A stretch of 64,000 bases of DNA from positions 124,001 through 188,000 of the forward strand of contig NZ_JAKGUE010000002.1 of NCBI RefSeq assembly GCF_021568795.1, given 5' to 3'. Position numbers and translations under genes: made by a program. Position 1 is the first letter of the stretch. Each line of letters begins with the position of its first letter. Origin of the DNA: Dethiosulfovibrio faecalis (GTDB lineage: Bacteria; Synergistota; Synergistia; Synergistales; Dethiosulfovibrionaceae). Shown here piece by piece: positions 47,948-57,227 of this stretch. Below the pieces are notes generated by a model, which made no database searches, was not told the origin of the DNA, and saw only the letters and a list, made by a program, of their open reading frames with translations.

Positions 47948-50704
47948 TTGTTAGGCAAGTTAAAGAAGGCCCTCGGTTTGGATCCCAACGAGAGGGCCCT
48001 GAAGCGCTACGGTAAGATGGCGGAAGAGATAAGCGGTCTGGAAACCTCCGTTCAGAAATTATCCGACCAAGAGATCCTCGGAGCGGTAGAGGAGATCAAG
48101 TCCGATCTGTCTTCTCTGGACGGTCAGGATCTTCGAGATGCTATGGATCGCCATCTTCCTCGGGTGTTCGCCATGGTCAGGGAGGCCTCCGTAAGGAATC
48201 TGGGACTTCGCCACTTCGACGTGCAGCTCATGGGAGGCGTAGCCCTTCACGAGGGTAACATCGCCGAGATGAAGACCGGAGAGGGAAAGACCCTTGTGGC
48301 TCCTCTTGCGGTGGTCCTCAATGCCCTGACCGGCCGGGGTGTCCACGTCATAACGGTGAACGACTATCTGGCGAAGAGGGACGCCTCCTGGATGGAGCCC
48401 CTCTATAACGCCTTGGGGCTGTCCGTAGGGGTCATCTATTCCTTCATGGATCCCGAGGAACGTCGAAAGGCCTACGAGGCGGACATCACCTACGGTACCA
48501 ACAGCGAGTTCGGCTTCGACTACCTTCGAGACAACATGGTGCTCTCCAAGACCCAGATGGTTCAAAGAGGCCATAACTTCTGCATCGTCGACGAGGTGGA
48601 TTCGATCCTCATCGACGAGGCCAGGACGCCTCTAATAATATCCGGACCATCGGAGGACAGCGAGGAGCCCTACAGCAGGGCGGACCAGATAGCCTCCAGG
48701 CTCTCCGGGGTGGCGAAGGATCCCAACGAGGTCAGACCCTCTGTTCTGGACGGTCAGGATAGACCGGAGCCGGACGGAGATTTCGAGTACGACGAAAAAG
48801 AGCGTTCCGTGGCCCTGACCTCCCGAGGAATAGCCAAATGCGAGGAGATGCTGGGGACCCCCGATCTTTTTACCGACATGGCCCACGCCGACATGGCCCA
48901 TAAGATTCTCCAGGCTATCAAGGCCAGAACCCTCTTCCAGAGGGACACCCACTACGTGGTTAAAGACGGCGAGATCGTCATAGTCGACGAGTTCACCGGT
49001 CGTCTGATGTTCGGTCGTCGCTATTCCGACGGCCTGCACCAGGCCATAGAGGCCAAGGAAGGGGTCAAGATAGGCAAGGAAAGCCAGACCCTGGCCACCA
49101 TAACCCTTCAGAACTACTTCCGTATGTACAGAAAACTCGCTGGTATGACCGGTACCGCCGCCACCGAGGCGGAGGAGTTCAAGGAGATATACGGTCTCGG
49201 GGTCGTGGTGATACCGACGAACCGTCCTGTGGTCAGGGACGATATGGCCGATCAGGTCTATCGAACCAAGACCGAGAAATTCGCCGCCGTCGCCGACGAG
49301 ATACAGAGTATATCGTCGGAAGGACGACCGATCCTCGTAGGGACCACGTCGGTGGAGCAGTCCGAGAGGCTGGCGAAAATGCTCAAGGCCAGAAAGGTGC
49401 CTCATCAGGTTCTGAACGCGAAGTACCACGAGAGGGAGTCTCTCATAGTGGCTCAGGCGGGGAGGCTGGGAGCCGTTACGGTGGCTACCAACATGGCCGG
49501 TAGAGGGACCGACATATTGTTGGGAGGTAATCCGGAGTATCTTGCCCAGGAGGAGCTTCGCAAAGAAGGATCCGACCCCAACTCGTCTCCGGAACGTTAC
49601 GAGGAGCTTCTGGAAAGCTACAAGAAAGCCTGTAACGAAGAAAAGGCGAAGGTCCTGGAGCTGGGAGGTCTATGTATACTCGGCACGGAGCGTCACGAGG
49701 CCAGGCGCATAGACAACCAGCTGAGAGGTCGTGCCGGTCGTCAGGGAGACCCCGGCAGCTCTCGATTCTTCCTCTCTCTGGAGGACGATCTTCTCAGACT
49801 CTTTGGGTCGGAGAGAATCCAGGGAATAATGGGCAAGCTGGGGCTGGAGGAGGGGGAGGCCATAGAACATAGCCTCCTGACCAGGGCCATCGAGTCGGCC
49901 CAGAAAAAGGTGGAGCAGCTTCATTACGATATACGTCGCCAGCTCCTCATGTACGACAACGTGATGAATCGTCAGAGGGAGGCTGTCTACGACGAGAGAC
50001 AGAGGATACTCTCCGACGAGGACGTCGTCCTTCATGGATGGGAGATAGTCGGCGGAGTGGTCGAGGACGTCCTGGACCGGGCCTTTCCGGAGAACGGCGA
50101 GGTGGATCCTGAGAGCGCAAAAAGTCGTCTGAAAGCTATATTCTGGCCCGGGGTGGAAGCTCCCTTGGACGGGGTGGACAGCCTACAGGGACTCCCGGAA
50201 GCCAGGGAAGCCATACTGGACGATATGAAATCCCGTTACTATGATAGGGTGGAGAAGTTGGGCGAGGACGTATGCAAAGATCTGTTCCGTTTCATCTCTC
50301 TCCACGTGCTGGACGGCAGCTGGAAGGAACATCTTTTGGCCATGGACGCTCTGAGACAGGGCATAGGGCTCCGGGCGGTCGGTCAGAAGGATCCTTTGTT
50401 GGAGTATCAATTCGAGTCTTATTCTTTGTTTCAGGAGTCCATGTCCCAGGTTAGAGAGTCCATAGCCCAGCTACTGTTCCGCGTCGCGGTCGTCTCGGAG
50501 GAGAGGGTACCTAGACGTAATCAGGTCAAGGAGAGCAGAGACCTTTTCCTGCCGACCCCGGGAGGAACTCCCGTCCCGGGAGCCGATGCAGGCGACGGTC
50601 GTCACGAACCCTTCCGTCGCCAGGGCAGAAAGATAGGGCGAAACGAGCCATGCCCCTGTGGCAGCGGTAAAAAATACAAAAATTGCTGTGGCAGGAACGC
50701 TTGA
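47948..50704 (+). CDS. secA: Preprotein translocase ATPase SecA
   Basis: SecA drives export of unfolded preproteins through SecYEG. I chose TTG 47948, 5 bases after GAGGTGG; a GTG three codons upstream (47939) overlaps that Shine-Dalgarno. The 918-residue protein has Walker A MKTGEGKTL, the DEVDSILIDEARTPL Walker B/DEAD-type motif, TNMAGRGTDILLGGN, GTERHEARRIDNQLRGRAGRQGD split across motifs, and a C-terminal zinc SEC-C motif (PCPCGSGKKYKNCCG). Normal family length. Confidence 0.97.
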   Translation: MLGKLKKALGLDPNERALKRYGKMAEEISGLETSVQKLSDQEILGAVEEIKSDLSSLDGQDLRDAMDRHLPRVFAMVREASVRNLGLRHFDVQLMGGVALHEGNIAEMKTGEGKTLVAPLAVVLNALTGRGVHVITVNDYLAKRDASWMEPLYNALGLSVGVIYSFMDPEERRKAYEADITYGTNSEFGFDYLRDNMVLSKTQMVQRGHNFCIVDEVDSILIDEARTPLIISGPSEDSEEPYSRADQIASRLSGVAKDPNEVRPSVLDGQDRPEPDGDFEYDEKERSVALTSRGIAKCEEMLGTPDLFTDMAHADMAHKILQAIKARTLFQRDTHYVVKDGEIVIVDEFTGRLMFGRRYSDGLHQAIEAKEGVKIGKESQTLATITLQNYFRMYRKLAGMTGTAATEAEEFKEIYGLGVVVIPTNRPVVRDDMADQVYRTKTEKFAAVADEIQSISSEGRPILVGTTSVEQSERLAKMLKARKVPHQVLNAKYHERESLIVAQAGRLGAVTVATNMAGRGTDILLGGNPEYLAQEELRKEGSDPNSSPERYEELLESYKKACNEEKAKVLELGGLCILGTERHEARRIDNQLRGRAGRQGDPGSSRFFLSLEDDLLRLFGSERIQGIMGKLGLEEGEAIEHSLLTRAIESAQKKVEQLHYDIRRQLLMYDNVMNRQREAVYDERQRILSDEDVVLHGWEIVGGVVEDVLDRAFPENGEVDPESAKSRLKAIFWPGVEAPLDGVDSLQGLPEAREAILDDMKSRYYDRVEKLGEDVCKDLFRFISLHVLDGSWKEHLLAMDALRQGIGLRAVGQKDPLLEYQFESYSLFQESMSQVRESIAQLLFRVAVVSEERVPRRNQVKESRDLFLPTPGGTPVPGADAGDGRHEPFRRQGRKIGRNEPCPCGSGKKYKNCCGRNA

Positions 50705-50729
50705 AATCCACGCCGTTAGGAGGATGTCC

Positions 50730-52520
50730 GTGAGAAAAAAGACTTTTCCGTCCCTGTGTTTTATGGTAATAGGGCTTTTGTGGGTGCTTTCACTGGAGGC
50801 CTCGGCGGAGATTGATATCTCCCGGCTGGTCCAGGAGGCTCCTCCTCTCGAGACCTACGGAGATGTCCCGGCGGTGATCTGGCAGCGTCACGAAGACTAC
50901 GGTCTCCTCCCGGATGGGGCCATGTTCAGAGATAGTCTCTGGGTCGTCATGGTTACGGATAAACTGAGAAGAGACTGGCCCGAGACGATCCTGTCGGTTC
51001 CTGCCGCAGGAGAGCTCAAGATACGGAGGGCCGACCTGTTCGATCCCGTGTCTGGAGAGAGGATAAGGTCCGTTCCCTACAGGCTGGAGGACGAAAAGGG
51101 TTATCCGGTCTGCCGGATGGACCTGGGCGACGCCGACGAGGCCGTCCTCGTCCTGAGGTTCAGACAGACCTATGCCCGCAGGTTCTCCGTAGACGGCATA
51201 GTCGAGCTCGCCTCGGATCTTCCCATGTGGGAGGGGCGTTTTTCGGTGTCCGTGCCTCAGGGGTCGGAGCTATATGTCCAGAGCAATCGGCTAGATCCCC
51301 CTAAAAAGACGGACCGAGCCGGAGCGACCAAGTATCTTTGGACTGTCTACAATCTATCTGCTCACAAGAGGGTCTCCTTGGTGGAGATGGGAGAGCCCTA
51401 TCTCGCCTTCGGTCTCAGGTCCGGAAAGGTGCCTTTTCTCCAGTATATGGGTGCCCTCGAGGCCCTGGATCTTTCTCCTCTCCCATCTCAGCTGGAGGGG
51501 TTGAAGAGGATCGGCGACAAGGTGAAGGCCGGGAAGAGGCTTCTTCGTTCCGTCGAGGGGATGACCATACCTCACAGTGCCGGTTTCATAAGGGAGGAAA
51601 TCCCCCCCGAAGGGCCTTGGACTCAATGGGAAAGGACGCTGCTTCTCGGACGTTGGCTCGAGGATTTCGGTTGGCGATCCGAACTGGTATGGCTTACCTT
51701 TCTCCCCATAGGTTCGAACGAACCGGCCACCCTTGATAACTTTGCCTCTCCCGCCTTGAGGTTGGCTCCTCCGGGGTCCAACCCGTGGTTCTATCTGCCG
51801 GGACAGACGGTCGAGCCAGGAGAGATCCCGGCGGCCTTGACCGGGAAGACTCTTTACGGCGGATCTCCGGAGGCGGGGCTCTCGGTTTACTCTGTCGACA
51901 AGGGAAAGACCGGAGACCATCGACTGACCATGGAGTGGCTGGTATCCCTTGGTTCCGATGGACTGCTCTCCGGCGAGCTTCGTCTTTGGGTGAGAAACGG
52001 TTGGCTGTGGCTCTTTCCAGATGGAGGAGACGTCACGTGGGAATCTCTGGAGACCGTAATACCTGGAATCTCCAACTGGGGCGACGGTAGACCCAAGGTT
52101 CATCCCATGGATTACGGTTACAGGATAGACCTTCCAGTAAGAAAGATAACCGGCATTCCCGGAGGTCCGGGGATGCTGCTGCGTCTACCCTGTCTTCTCC
52201 CGGGGGCTCTAGAGGATCTGGCGTCCACCGTTCCTCCCAAAAAACTAAAATTCCCCTTCGTGGTGGAGCAGAAATACTCGGTTTCGTTGCCCGAGGGCTC
52301 GAGGCTTCTCTCCGTTCCTCCCATGAACGATAGGAAGGAAGGAGAGCTTCGTTTCTCCGAGTCCATGCGGTTCAACAGAAAACGTCGAACTCTGGAGGGA
52401 GAGGAAAAGATAATAACCTGGTCTTCCGACTACGACGACGGATTCAACGTCGCTCTCGGTCGTATGTTAGGGGCTTGGTTGCGTTGGAAAGATCTGTCCG
52501 CGCCCATATCCTACAGATGA
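50730..52520 (+). CDS. Exported DUF3857-like / transglutaminase-like protein
   Basis: GTG 50730 has GGAGG 6 bases upstream; an ATG two codons before lies right on the Shine-Dalgarno. The 596-residue protein has a signal peptide (LCFMVIGLLWVLSLEASA). The first half resembles a DUF3857 domain (beta-rich, with the DLPMWEGRFSVSVPQGSELY region). The middle, after WERTLLLGRWLEDFGWRSEL, aligns loosely with a transglutaminase-like fold (FLPIGSNEPATLDNFASPAL, PWFYLPGQ), but I see no convincing catalytic Cys there, so it may be non-enzymatic. The C-terminal part is beta-rich. Exact function is unknown. It lies between secA and argS without obvious link to either. Confidence 0.65.
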   Translation: MRKKTFPSLCFMVIGLLWVLSLEASAEIDISRLVQEAPPLETYGDVPAVIWQRHEDYGLLPDGAMFRDSLWVVMVTDKLRRDWPETILSVPAAGELKIRRADLFDPVSGERIRSVPYRLEDEKGYPVCRMDLGDADEAVLVLRFRQTYARRFSVDGIVELASDLPMWEGRFSVSVPQGSELYVQSNRLDPPKKTDRAGATKYLWTVYNLSAHKRVSLVEMGEPYLAFGLRSGKVPFLQYMGALEALDLSPLPSQLEGLKRIGDKVKAGKRLLRSVEGMTIPHSAGFIREEIPPEGPWTQWERTLLLGRWLEDFGWRSELVWLTFLPIGSNEPATLDNFASPALRLAPPGSNPWFYLPGQTVEPGEIPAALTGKTLYGGSPEAGLSVYSVDKGKTGDHRLTMEWLVSLGSDGLLSGELRLWVRNGWLWLFPDGGDVTWESLETVIPGISNWGDGRPKVHPMDYGYRIDLPVRKITGIPGGPGMLLRLPCLLPGALEDLASTVPPKKLKFPFVVEQKYSVSLPEGSRLLSVPPMNDRKEGELRFSESMRFNRKRRTLEGEEKIITWSSDYDDGFNVALGRMLGAWLRWKDLSAPISYR

Positions 52521-52561
52521 GGGCCGGGCCGAAAACGGTATAAAAAAGGAGTATGAGATTT

Positions 52562-54238
52562 ATGGCAGATGTTACCACCATCTTGAGGGATCTTATCGGA
52601 GAGGCTCTTTCCGATATGGCTCGGCAAAAGGAGGTGTCCTCCGACCTTCTGCCGGAGGTTCACCTGGAGCGTCCGAAGAGAGAGGACCAGGGAGACTGGG
52701 CCACCAACGTGGCCATGCAGGCCTGCAAACTTCTGGGGGAAAGGCCCAGGGATCTGGCTGCCATGGTGGTGGACAGGCTGAAGGACGACGAGCATATCCG
52801 TTCCGTCGAGGTGGCCGGTCCGGGCTTTATCAACTTTTTTCTGGCCGATCGGTGGATCGGCAACGTCATATCCTCGGTTCTGGCCTCGGGGGACGATTAC
52901 GGAAGATGCGACCTGGGCAAGGGAAGAAAGGTTCAGGTCGAGTTCGTCAGCGCCAACCCGACAGGTCCTCTTCACGTAGGACATGGCAGGGGAGCTGCCG
53001 TCGGCGATATAGTCGGAAATATACTCGCTTTTTCCGGTTGGAAGGTCGAGAAGGAGTACTACGTTAACGACGCCGGTCTACAGATGTCCAATCTGGGAAA
53101 ATCCACCCAATCCAGGTACTTTGAACTATTGGGGCAGGCCGATAAGGCTCCCTTTCCGGAGGACGGATACAAAGGGGACTACATATACGATCTGGCCCGT
53201 CAGGTTATGGACGATCACGGAGACGAATACCTTTCCGTCGACCTAGAGGAGAGTCTTCCCTTTTTCAGAGACTTTTCCAGCAAGGTCATTCTGGACGGTA
53301 TCAAGGCGGACCTGAAGCGTTTCGGAGTGACCTTCGACTGTTGGTTTTCCGAGAAGAGCCTTTACGAGAACGACCAGGTACCGGATACGGTAGAGGCTCT
53401 CAGAAAGAGAGGCTACACCTACGAGGAAGACGGGGCCATCTGGTTTCGTTCCACCGACTTCGGAGACGATAAGGACAGGGTCCTTTTCCGCTCTAACGGA
53501 GTTCCTACCTACTTTGCCTCTGACGTGGCCTACCATAAAAACAAGTTCGATCGGGGTTTCGATTTGGCCATAGACGTATGGGGAGCGGATCATCACGGTT
53601 ATGTTCCCCGTATGAGAGCTGCGGTGGAGGCCCTGGGCAAGTCGTCGGACGATAATTTCGCCGTCACATTGATTCAGTTCGTCAATTTGCTTCGGGACGG
53701 CGAGCAGGTGTCTATGTCGACTAGATCGGGACAGTTCGTAACCCTTTCCGACGTCATAGACGAGGTCGGAGTCGATGCTACCAGGTTCTACTTCGTTATG
53801 CGTCGTTCCGACAGCCACCTGGATTTCGACCTGGAGCTAGCCAAGAGGGAGTCCTCGGACAATCCGGTGTTCTACGTCCAGTATGCCAACGCCAGGATCG
53901 CCAGCATAACCAGAAACCTCAGGGACAAGGGGATCGCCATTCCAGCTATGAATGAACTGGATGAGTCTCTGATCTCAAGCTCGGAGGAGAAAAAACTGAT
54001 CACCCGTCTGTCCATGTTCCCCGAGGAGGTGGAGAAGGCTGCGATCGAGATGGCTCCCCACAGGATCGTAAACTACGTTCACGATCTGGCCGGAGATTTC
54101 CATTCCTTCTACAACGCTCACAGGGTGTTAGACGAGGATCCGAGTCGTCCCTCCAGGATCCTGCTGGTTAAGGCCACCTATGTAGTTCTGACAAACGCCC
54201 TGAGGATATTGGGCATATCGGCCCCCGAAAGGATGTAG
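52562..54238 (+). CDS. argS: Arginyl-tRNA synthetase
   Basis: ArgRS charges tRNA-Arg. I chose ATG 52562, 10 bases after AAGGAG; ATG 52553 is only one base from it. The 558-residue protein has the N-terminal Add1 domain (EVHLERPKREDQGDWATNVA), the HIGH motif in SANPTGPLHVGHGRGAA, the KMSKS-equivalent VSMSTRSG, and the DALR anticodon-binding C-terminus ending LRILGISAPERM. Normal class I enzyme. Confidence 0.97.
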   Translation: MADVTTILRDLIGEALSDMARQKEVSSDLLPEVHLERPKREDQGDWATNVAMQACKLLGERPRDLAAMVVDRLKDDEHIRSVEVAGPGFINFFLADRWIGNVISSVLASGDDYGRCDLGKGRKVQVEFVSANPTGPLHVGHGRGAAVGDIVGNILAFSGWKVEKEYYVNDAGLQMSNLGKSTQSRYFELLGQADKAPFPEDGYKGDYIYDLARQVMDDHGDEYLSVDLEESLPFFRDFSSKVILDGIKADLKRFGVTFDCWFSEKSLYENDQVPDTVEALRKRGYTYEEDGAIWFRSTDFGDDKDRVLFRSNGVPTYFASDVAYHKNKFDRGFDLAIDVWGADHHGYVPRMRAAVEALGKSSDDNFAVTLIQFVNLLRDGEQVSMSTRSGQFVTLSDVIDEVGVDATRFYFVMRRSDSHLDFDLELAKRESSDNPVFYVQYANARIASITRNLRDKGIAIPAMNELDESLISSSEEKKLITRLSMFPEEVEKAAIEMAPHRIVNYVHDLAGDFHSFYNAHRVLDEDPSRPSRILLVKATYVVLTNALRILGISAPERM

Positions 54239-54244
54239 TTAAAG

Positions 54245-54550
54245 GTGCCTCGGCTCAGATGGGTTCTTTTCTGGGCCATGGTCGTTTTGTTTTTCGCGGT
54301 GTTTTCCACGGCTATGATAAGGGAGAGGCGCAGGATAGACGAGCTCTCCCAGGCGGTCAATCTCAAGGAGGGAAAACTTCGAAAACTGAGCGACGATCTG
54401 GAGAGGTCCAGGGAAAAGCTGAAGTTTTACGGCACAGACAAGGGCAAGGCCAGACTGGCTAGAGATCAGTTCAATCTAGCGTTCCCCGGCGAGAGGATAT
54501 ATCGTCTCTCGGTGGATTCCGGTGATGTCTTGCCTGAAAGCGATCGTTAG
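54245..54550 (+). CDS. FtsB/DivIC-like septum formation initiator
   Basis: A 101-residue bitopic membrane protein. The GTG start lies 6 bases after argS. A short cytoplasmic N-terminus, one membrane helix (VLFWAMVVLFFAVFSTAMI), then a coiled coil at about residues 30-70 (ERRRIDELSQAVNLKEGKL) match the FtsB/DivIC plan; such proteins link FtsL and FtsQ/DivIB in the divisome. Very short families like this are hard to assign by sequence, so function is inferred from topology. The promoter for rpsF begins inside its last codons. Confidence 0.7.
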   Translation: MPRLRWVLFWAMVVLFFAVFSTAMIRERRRIDELSQAVNLKEGKLRKLSDDLERSREKLKFYGTDKGKARLARDQFNLAFPGERIYRLSVDSGDVLPESDR

Positions 54551-54558
54551 GGTATAAT
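54530..54558 (+). promoter_or_regulatory. Sigma-70 promoter of rpsF-ssb-rpsR
   Basis: TTGCCT, 17-base spacer, TATAAT; the -10 starts three bases after the preceding stop codon. Confidence 0.8.
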
Positions 54559-54620
54559 TCCTTTTTGCAATCCCTGCCCCCCTGGGGGGGCCTAACGTCC
54601 AAAGGGAGGAGGTGTAGCTC
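54559..54620 (+). promoter_or_regulatory. Candidate autoregulatory leader of rpsF
   Basis: The leader contains a GC hairpin CCCCCC-T-GGGGGG (54579-54591; realistic stem about 5 bp) flanked by CCCT and AAAGGG, which could extend pairing, before GGGAGGAGG. Several bacteria control rpsF operons through S6:S18 binding to a leader. I cannot confirm the motif's characteristic CCG bulge. Confidence 0.35.
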
Positions 54621-54905
54621 ATGCGTCCATATGAGATGATGGTGCTTCTCGAGGCCGACCTCGAGGACCACAGCGCAGAGCTTGATGGAATCAAGGAGGT
54701 CATCGCCAAACTTGGCGGCGACGTCGACAAGGTCGATATCTGGGGAAAAAGGCGTCTCGCCTATCCTATCGATAAGCGTACCGAGGGGTATTACGCCCTG
54801 GTCTACTTCAAGCTGGATCCTTCTCAGCAGAAGGAGATGGCTAGGCTTTTCAGCCTGCGTACCGCTATCGTTCGTAACCTGGTGATCCGACTGGACCAGG
54901 AGTAG
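54621..54905 (+). CDS. rpsF: Small ribosomal subunit protein bS6
   Basis: The 94-residue protein is the normal bS6 (RPYEMMVLLEADLED, KRRLAYPIDKRTEGYY, VRNLVIRLDQE). It is first in the conserved rpsF-ssb-rpsR order and has a GGAGGAGG ribosome site. Confidence 0.97.
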   Translation: MRPYEMMVLLEADLEDHSAELDGIKEVIAKLGGDVDKVDIWGKRRLAYPIDKRTEGYYALVYFKLDPSQQKEMARLFSLRTAIVRNLVIRLDQE

Positions 54906-54923
54906 TCGAGGGAGGTTTTCGGC

Positions 54924-55433
54924 ATGGCTCGTGGATTCAACAAGGTTATACTTATGGGGAATTTGGCCAAGGATCCTCAGATTCGCTACACCGCCAGTAA
55001 ACAGGCCGTGGCTACCTTTTCCGTTGCGGTGAACCGCAGCTGGAAGGGTAAAAACGGCGAACTTCAGGAATCGGTGGATTTCATCCCTGTCGTGGTATGG
55101 GGCGCTCAGGCTGAAAACTGTGAGCGTTATCTTTCCAAAGGACGTCCCGTCCTGGTGGAGGGACGCATACAGGTCCGAAACTACGACGATAAATCGGGAC
55201 AGAGACGATGGGTAACCGAGGTCGTGGCAAACGATATAACCTTCCTGCCGTCCGGCGGGAGGAGGGACGACCGTCCGTCCTCTCAGGGCGATTACGACGG
55301 AGGATATCGGAATGACGGTGATCAAGGTCAGCCTCGCAGTTTCCGTGACGATTTCGGCGGCGGCGATTTTCCCATGGATATATCGGAGATGGGTCCCACA
55401 GCCGACGAAGACGAGGCAGATATACCCTTTTAA
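54924..55433 (+). CDS. ssb: Single-stranded DNA-binding protein
   Basis: The 169-residue SSB has the OB-fold start GFNKVILMGNLAKDPQIRYT and VDFIPVVVWGAQAENCERYL, a Gly/Asp/Arg-rich linker from about residue 110, and the acidic tip DEDEADIPF that recruits replication and repair partners. It lies between rpsF and rpsR as in many bacteria. Confidence 0.97.
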   Translation: MARGFNKVILMGNLAKDPQIRYTASKQAVATFSVAVNRSWKGKNGELQESVDFIPVVVWGAQAENCERYLSKGRPVLVEGRIQVRNYDDKSGQRRWVTEVVANDITFLPSGGRRDDRPSSQGDYDGGYRNDGDQGQPRSFRDDFGGGDFPMDISEMGPTADEDEADIPF

Positions 55434-55454
55434 ACCAGAGAAAGGAGGATGGAC

Positions 55455-55694
55455 ATGGCTTTTGGAGGAAACAAAAGACGTGGCAAGCGCCGTCCTAAGG
55501 TCTGTTTCTACTGTGTAGACAAGATCGACTCTGTCGACTACAAAGACGTCGACAGACTTCGCAAATACATCAGCGAGAGGGGCAAGATAGTTCCTCGTCG
55601 TGTTACCGGCAACTGTGCCAATCATCAGCGCCAGTTGACAGTGGCTCTCAAGAGAGCCCGTTATATGGCTCTTCTTCCCTACAGCGCCGAGTAA
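55455..55694 (+). CDS. rpsR: Small ribosomal subunit protein bS18
   Basis: I chose ATG 55455, 6 bases after AAAGGAGG; an ATG two codons earlier touches the Shine-Dalgarno. The 79-residue product has the S18 core [20 protein letters not shown] and [19 protein letters not shown]. It keeps a Cys pair (CFYC) near the N-terminus and a second single Cys, so a zinc-binding (C+) type is possible. It ends at a strong terminator. Confidence 0.97.
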   Translation: MAFGGNKRRGKRRPKVCFYCVDKIDSVDYKDVDRLRKYISERGKIVPRRVTGNCANHQRQLTVALKRARYMALLPYSAE

Positions 55695-55721
55695 TTCGGG
55701 ACGGGAGTGCCTTGAGATTTC

Positions 55722-55756
55722 AAAAGGGGGAGAAGCGTAGCTTCTTCCCCTTTTTT
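55722..55756 (+). terminator. Terminator after rpsR
   Basis: A 15-bp stem AAAAGGGGGAGAAGC / GCTTCTTCCCCTTTT (one G-U pair), 3-base loop, then TT. Confidence 0.94.
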
Positions 55757-55783
55757 GTGTAGGCTCCGTCGGTCGTATATAAT
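55755..55783 (+). promoter_or_regulatory. Sigma-70 promoter of the DUF2232-rplI-dnaB-parB operon
   Basis: TTGTGT, 17-base spacer, TATAAT, directly after the rpsR terminator and 45 bases before the next start codon. Confidence 0.7.
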
Positions 55784-55828
55784 GGTCCCGTTTTGGACTA
55801 TCCAAGGGATTAAGAAAGGAAGAAGCTC

Positions 55829-56770
55829 ATGAACGGAACCAAAAGCCTGGTGGAATCCTCCCTCTTGACGGGATTGGCGGTGGTCTTGTTCCTGGCTGCT
55901 CGATTTATACCGGTGGCTGGGATCGTCCTGTCTTTGCTGTGTCCCGCCCCTCTCGTCGTGCTGGGATTGAGACACCGGCCCCAGAGAGCGGCTCTGGCCC
56001 TTTGCGTGGCTACCGCCATCGTCGGTTTACTGGGAGGCCCTATCTCCTCCGTATCATTCTTCCTGGGTTTCGGGATATTGGGAGTTGGACTCGGGATTCT
56101 GGCCGCTCGCTTTGACAAGGCGGTCGATATAATGCTCTACGGTATCGTTCTTTCTTTGGTGAGCAAACTGCTTCTCATGTCCGTCCTTACCTGGATAACC
56201 GGGGTCAATCCCTTCGATCCCGATGTGGAGGAGCTCAGGGCGACTATGACGAAGGTGTTCTCCCTCTATGGAGGAGGAGACATAGATTCCCTCGAGGGGG
56301 TAAAGGGACAGATGGAGATGACCCTGAAGGCCATTCCCCTTATGTTCCCCGCTATGATAACCATGGCTAGTGCGTTGGACTGTCTTCTCAGCTACGTCGT
56401 TTCCCGTAGGATACTTCTCAGGATAGGGGGGGGCTCTCTGCCTCCCGTCCCATCCTTCGGAAGCTGGCGTTTTCCCAAAAGTCTATTCTGGGCCTTCGCC
56501 CTCTCCGCGTTGCTGTTGGTGTTCGAATCGTCGATAAAGGATCCTCTTTTGTCGAGGGTCGGGTTGAACCTGAGATTGCTGGTCAGCATGTTGTTCATGA
56601 TCCAGGGAATGGCCGTCGGATGGGACTACATGGATTTTCGTGGTGTAGGAAAGGGATGGAGGTATGCCTTGGTGACACTGGCAGTCCTGATCCCCTTGCT
56701 ATCCCAGGTAGCGGTTATCGCCGGTCTGTTGGATATTTGGATAGATCTGAGAAAAAGATACAGGAGGTGA
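55829..56770 (+). CDS. DUF2232 (YybS-like) membrane protein
   Basis: A 313-residue polytopic membrane protein with about eight helices, starting LVESSLLTGLAVVLFLAARF and containing LSLLCPAPLVVLGLRHRPQRAAL. This is the layout of DUF2232/YybS, which in many bacteria sits just before rplI and dnaB, as here. Its biochemical role is unknown; an S-component-like transport role has been suggested for related folds, but nothing in this sequence proves it. The ATG follows AAAGGAAG. Confidence 0.82.
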   Translation: MNGTKSLVESSLLTGLAVVLFLAARFIPVAGIVLSLLCPAPLVVLGLRHRPQRAALALCVATAIVGLLGGPISSVSFFLGFGILGVGLGILAARFDKAVDIMLYGIVLSLVSKLLLMSVLTWITGVNPFDPDVEELRATMTKVFSLYGGGDIDSLEGVKGQMEMTLKAIPLMFPAMITMASALDCLLSYVVSRRILLRIGGGSLPPVPSFGSWRFPKSLFWAFALSALLLVFESSIKDPLLSRVGLNLRLLVSMLFMIQGMAVGWDYMDFRGVGKGWRYALVTLAVLIPLLSQVAVIAGLLDIWIDLRKRYRR

Positions 56771-56776
56771 CCTGAG

Positions 56777-57223
56777 TTGAAGGTTATATTGCTGGAAGAC
56801 GTGAAAAAACTTGGTAGAAAAAACGAGATAGTCGAGGTATCCGACGGTTACGGGAGGAATTTTCTGTTTCCAAGAAAACTGGCCGTCGAGGCCGACGGGG
56901 CGAACCTCAAAAAACTCGAGGAGAAGAGGGAGTCGTCCAAGAGAAAGGACCAGCAGGCGAGATCCGAGGCGGAGGAACAGAGAAAACACCTTCAGGATCG
57001 ACAGGTGGTTCTGGCCGTGACGACCGGAGAAGGAGGCCGTCTCTTCGGCAGCGTGACCACCGCACAGATCGTCGACGGAATATCGGATCAGTTCGGGATC
57101 TCGGTGGACAAGAAAAACGTTAAAATGGCTGATGCGGTAAAGGCTCTGGGGAGCTATTCTTTTACCGTGAAGCTCTATCAGGGAGTAGAGGCTTCCATGA
57201 CTCTAAAGGTGGAGGCCCAGTGA
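56777..57223 (+). CDS. rplI: Large ribosomal subunit protein bL9
   Basis: The 148-residue protein has the L9 N-terminal motif [20 protein letters not shown] and [16 protein letters not shown], the long connecting helix and the C-terminal domain ([16 protein letters not shown]). The TTG start follows AGGAGGTGACC. Confidence 0.97.
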   Translation: MKVILLEDVKKLGRKNEIVEVSDGYGRNFLFPRKLAVEADGANLKKLEEKRESSKRKDQQARSEAEEQRKHLQDRQVVLAVTTGEGGRLFGSVTTAQIVDGISDQFGISVDKKNVKMADAVKALGSYSFTVKLYQGVEASMTLKVEAQ

Positions 57224-57227
57224 CCCT

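Noticed and set aside
54471-55805. 444-codon open frame on the minus strand across rpsF-ssb-rpsR
   Set aside because: It lies antisense to three well-identified genes with good ribosome sites, has no recognisable domain and no Shine-Dalgarno; it is a shadow frame caused by codon bias.
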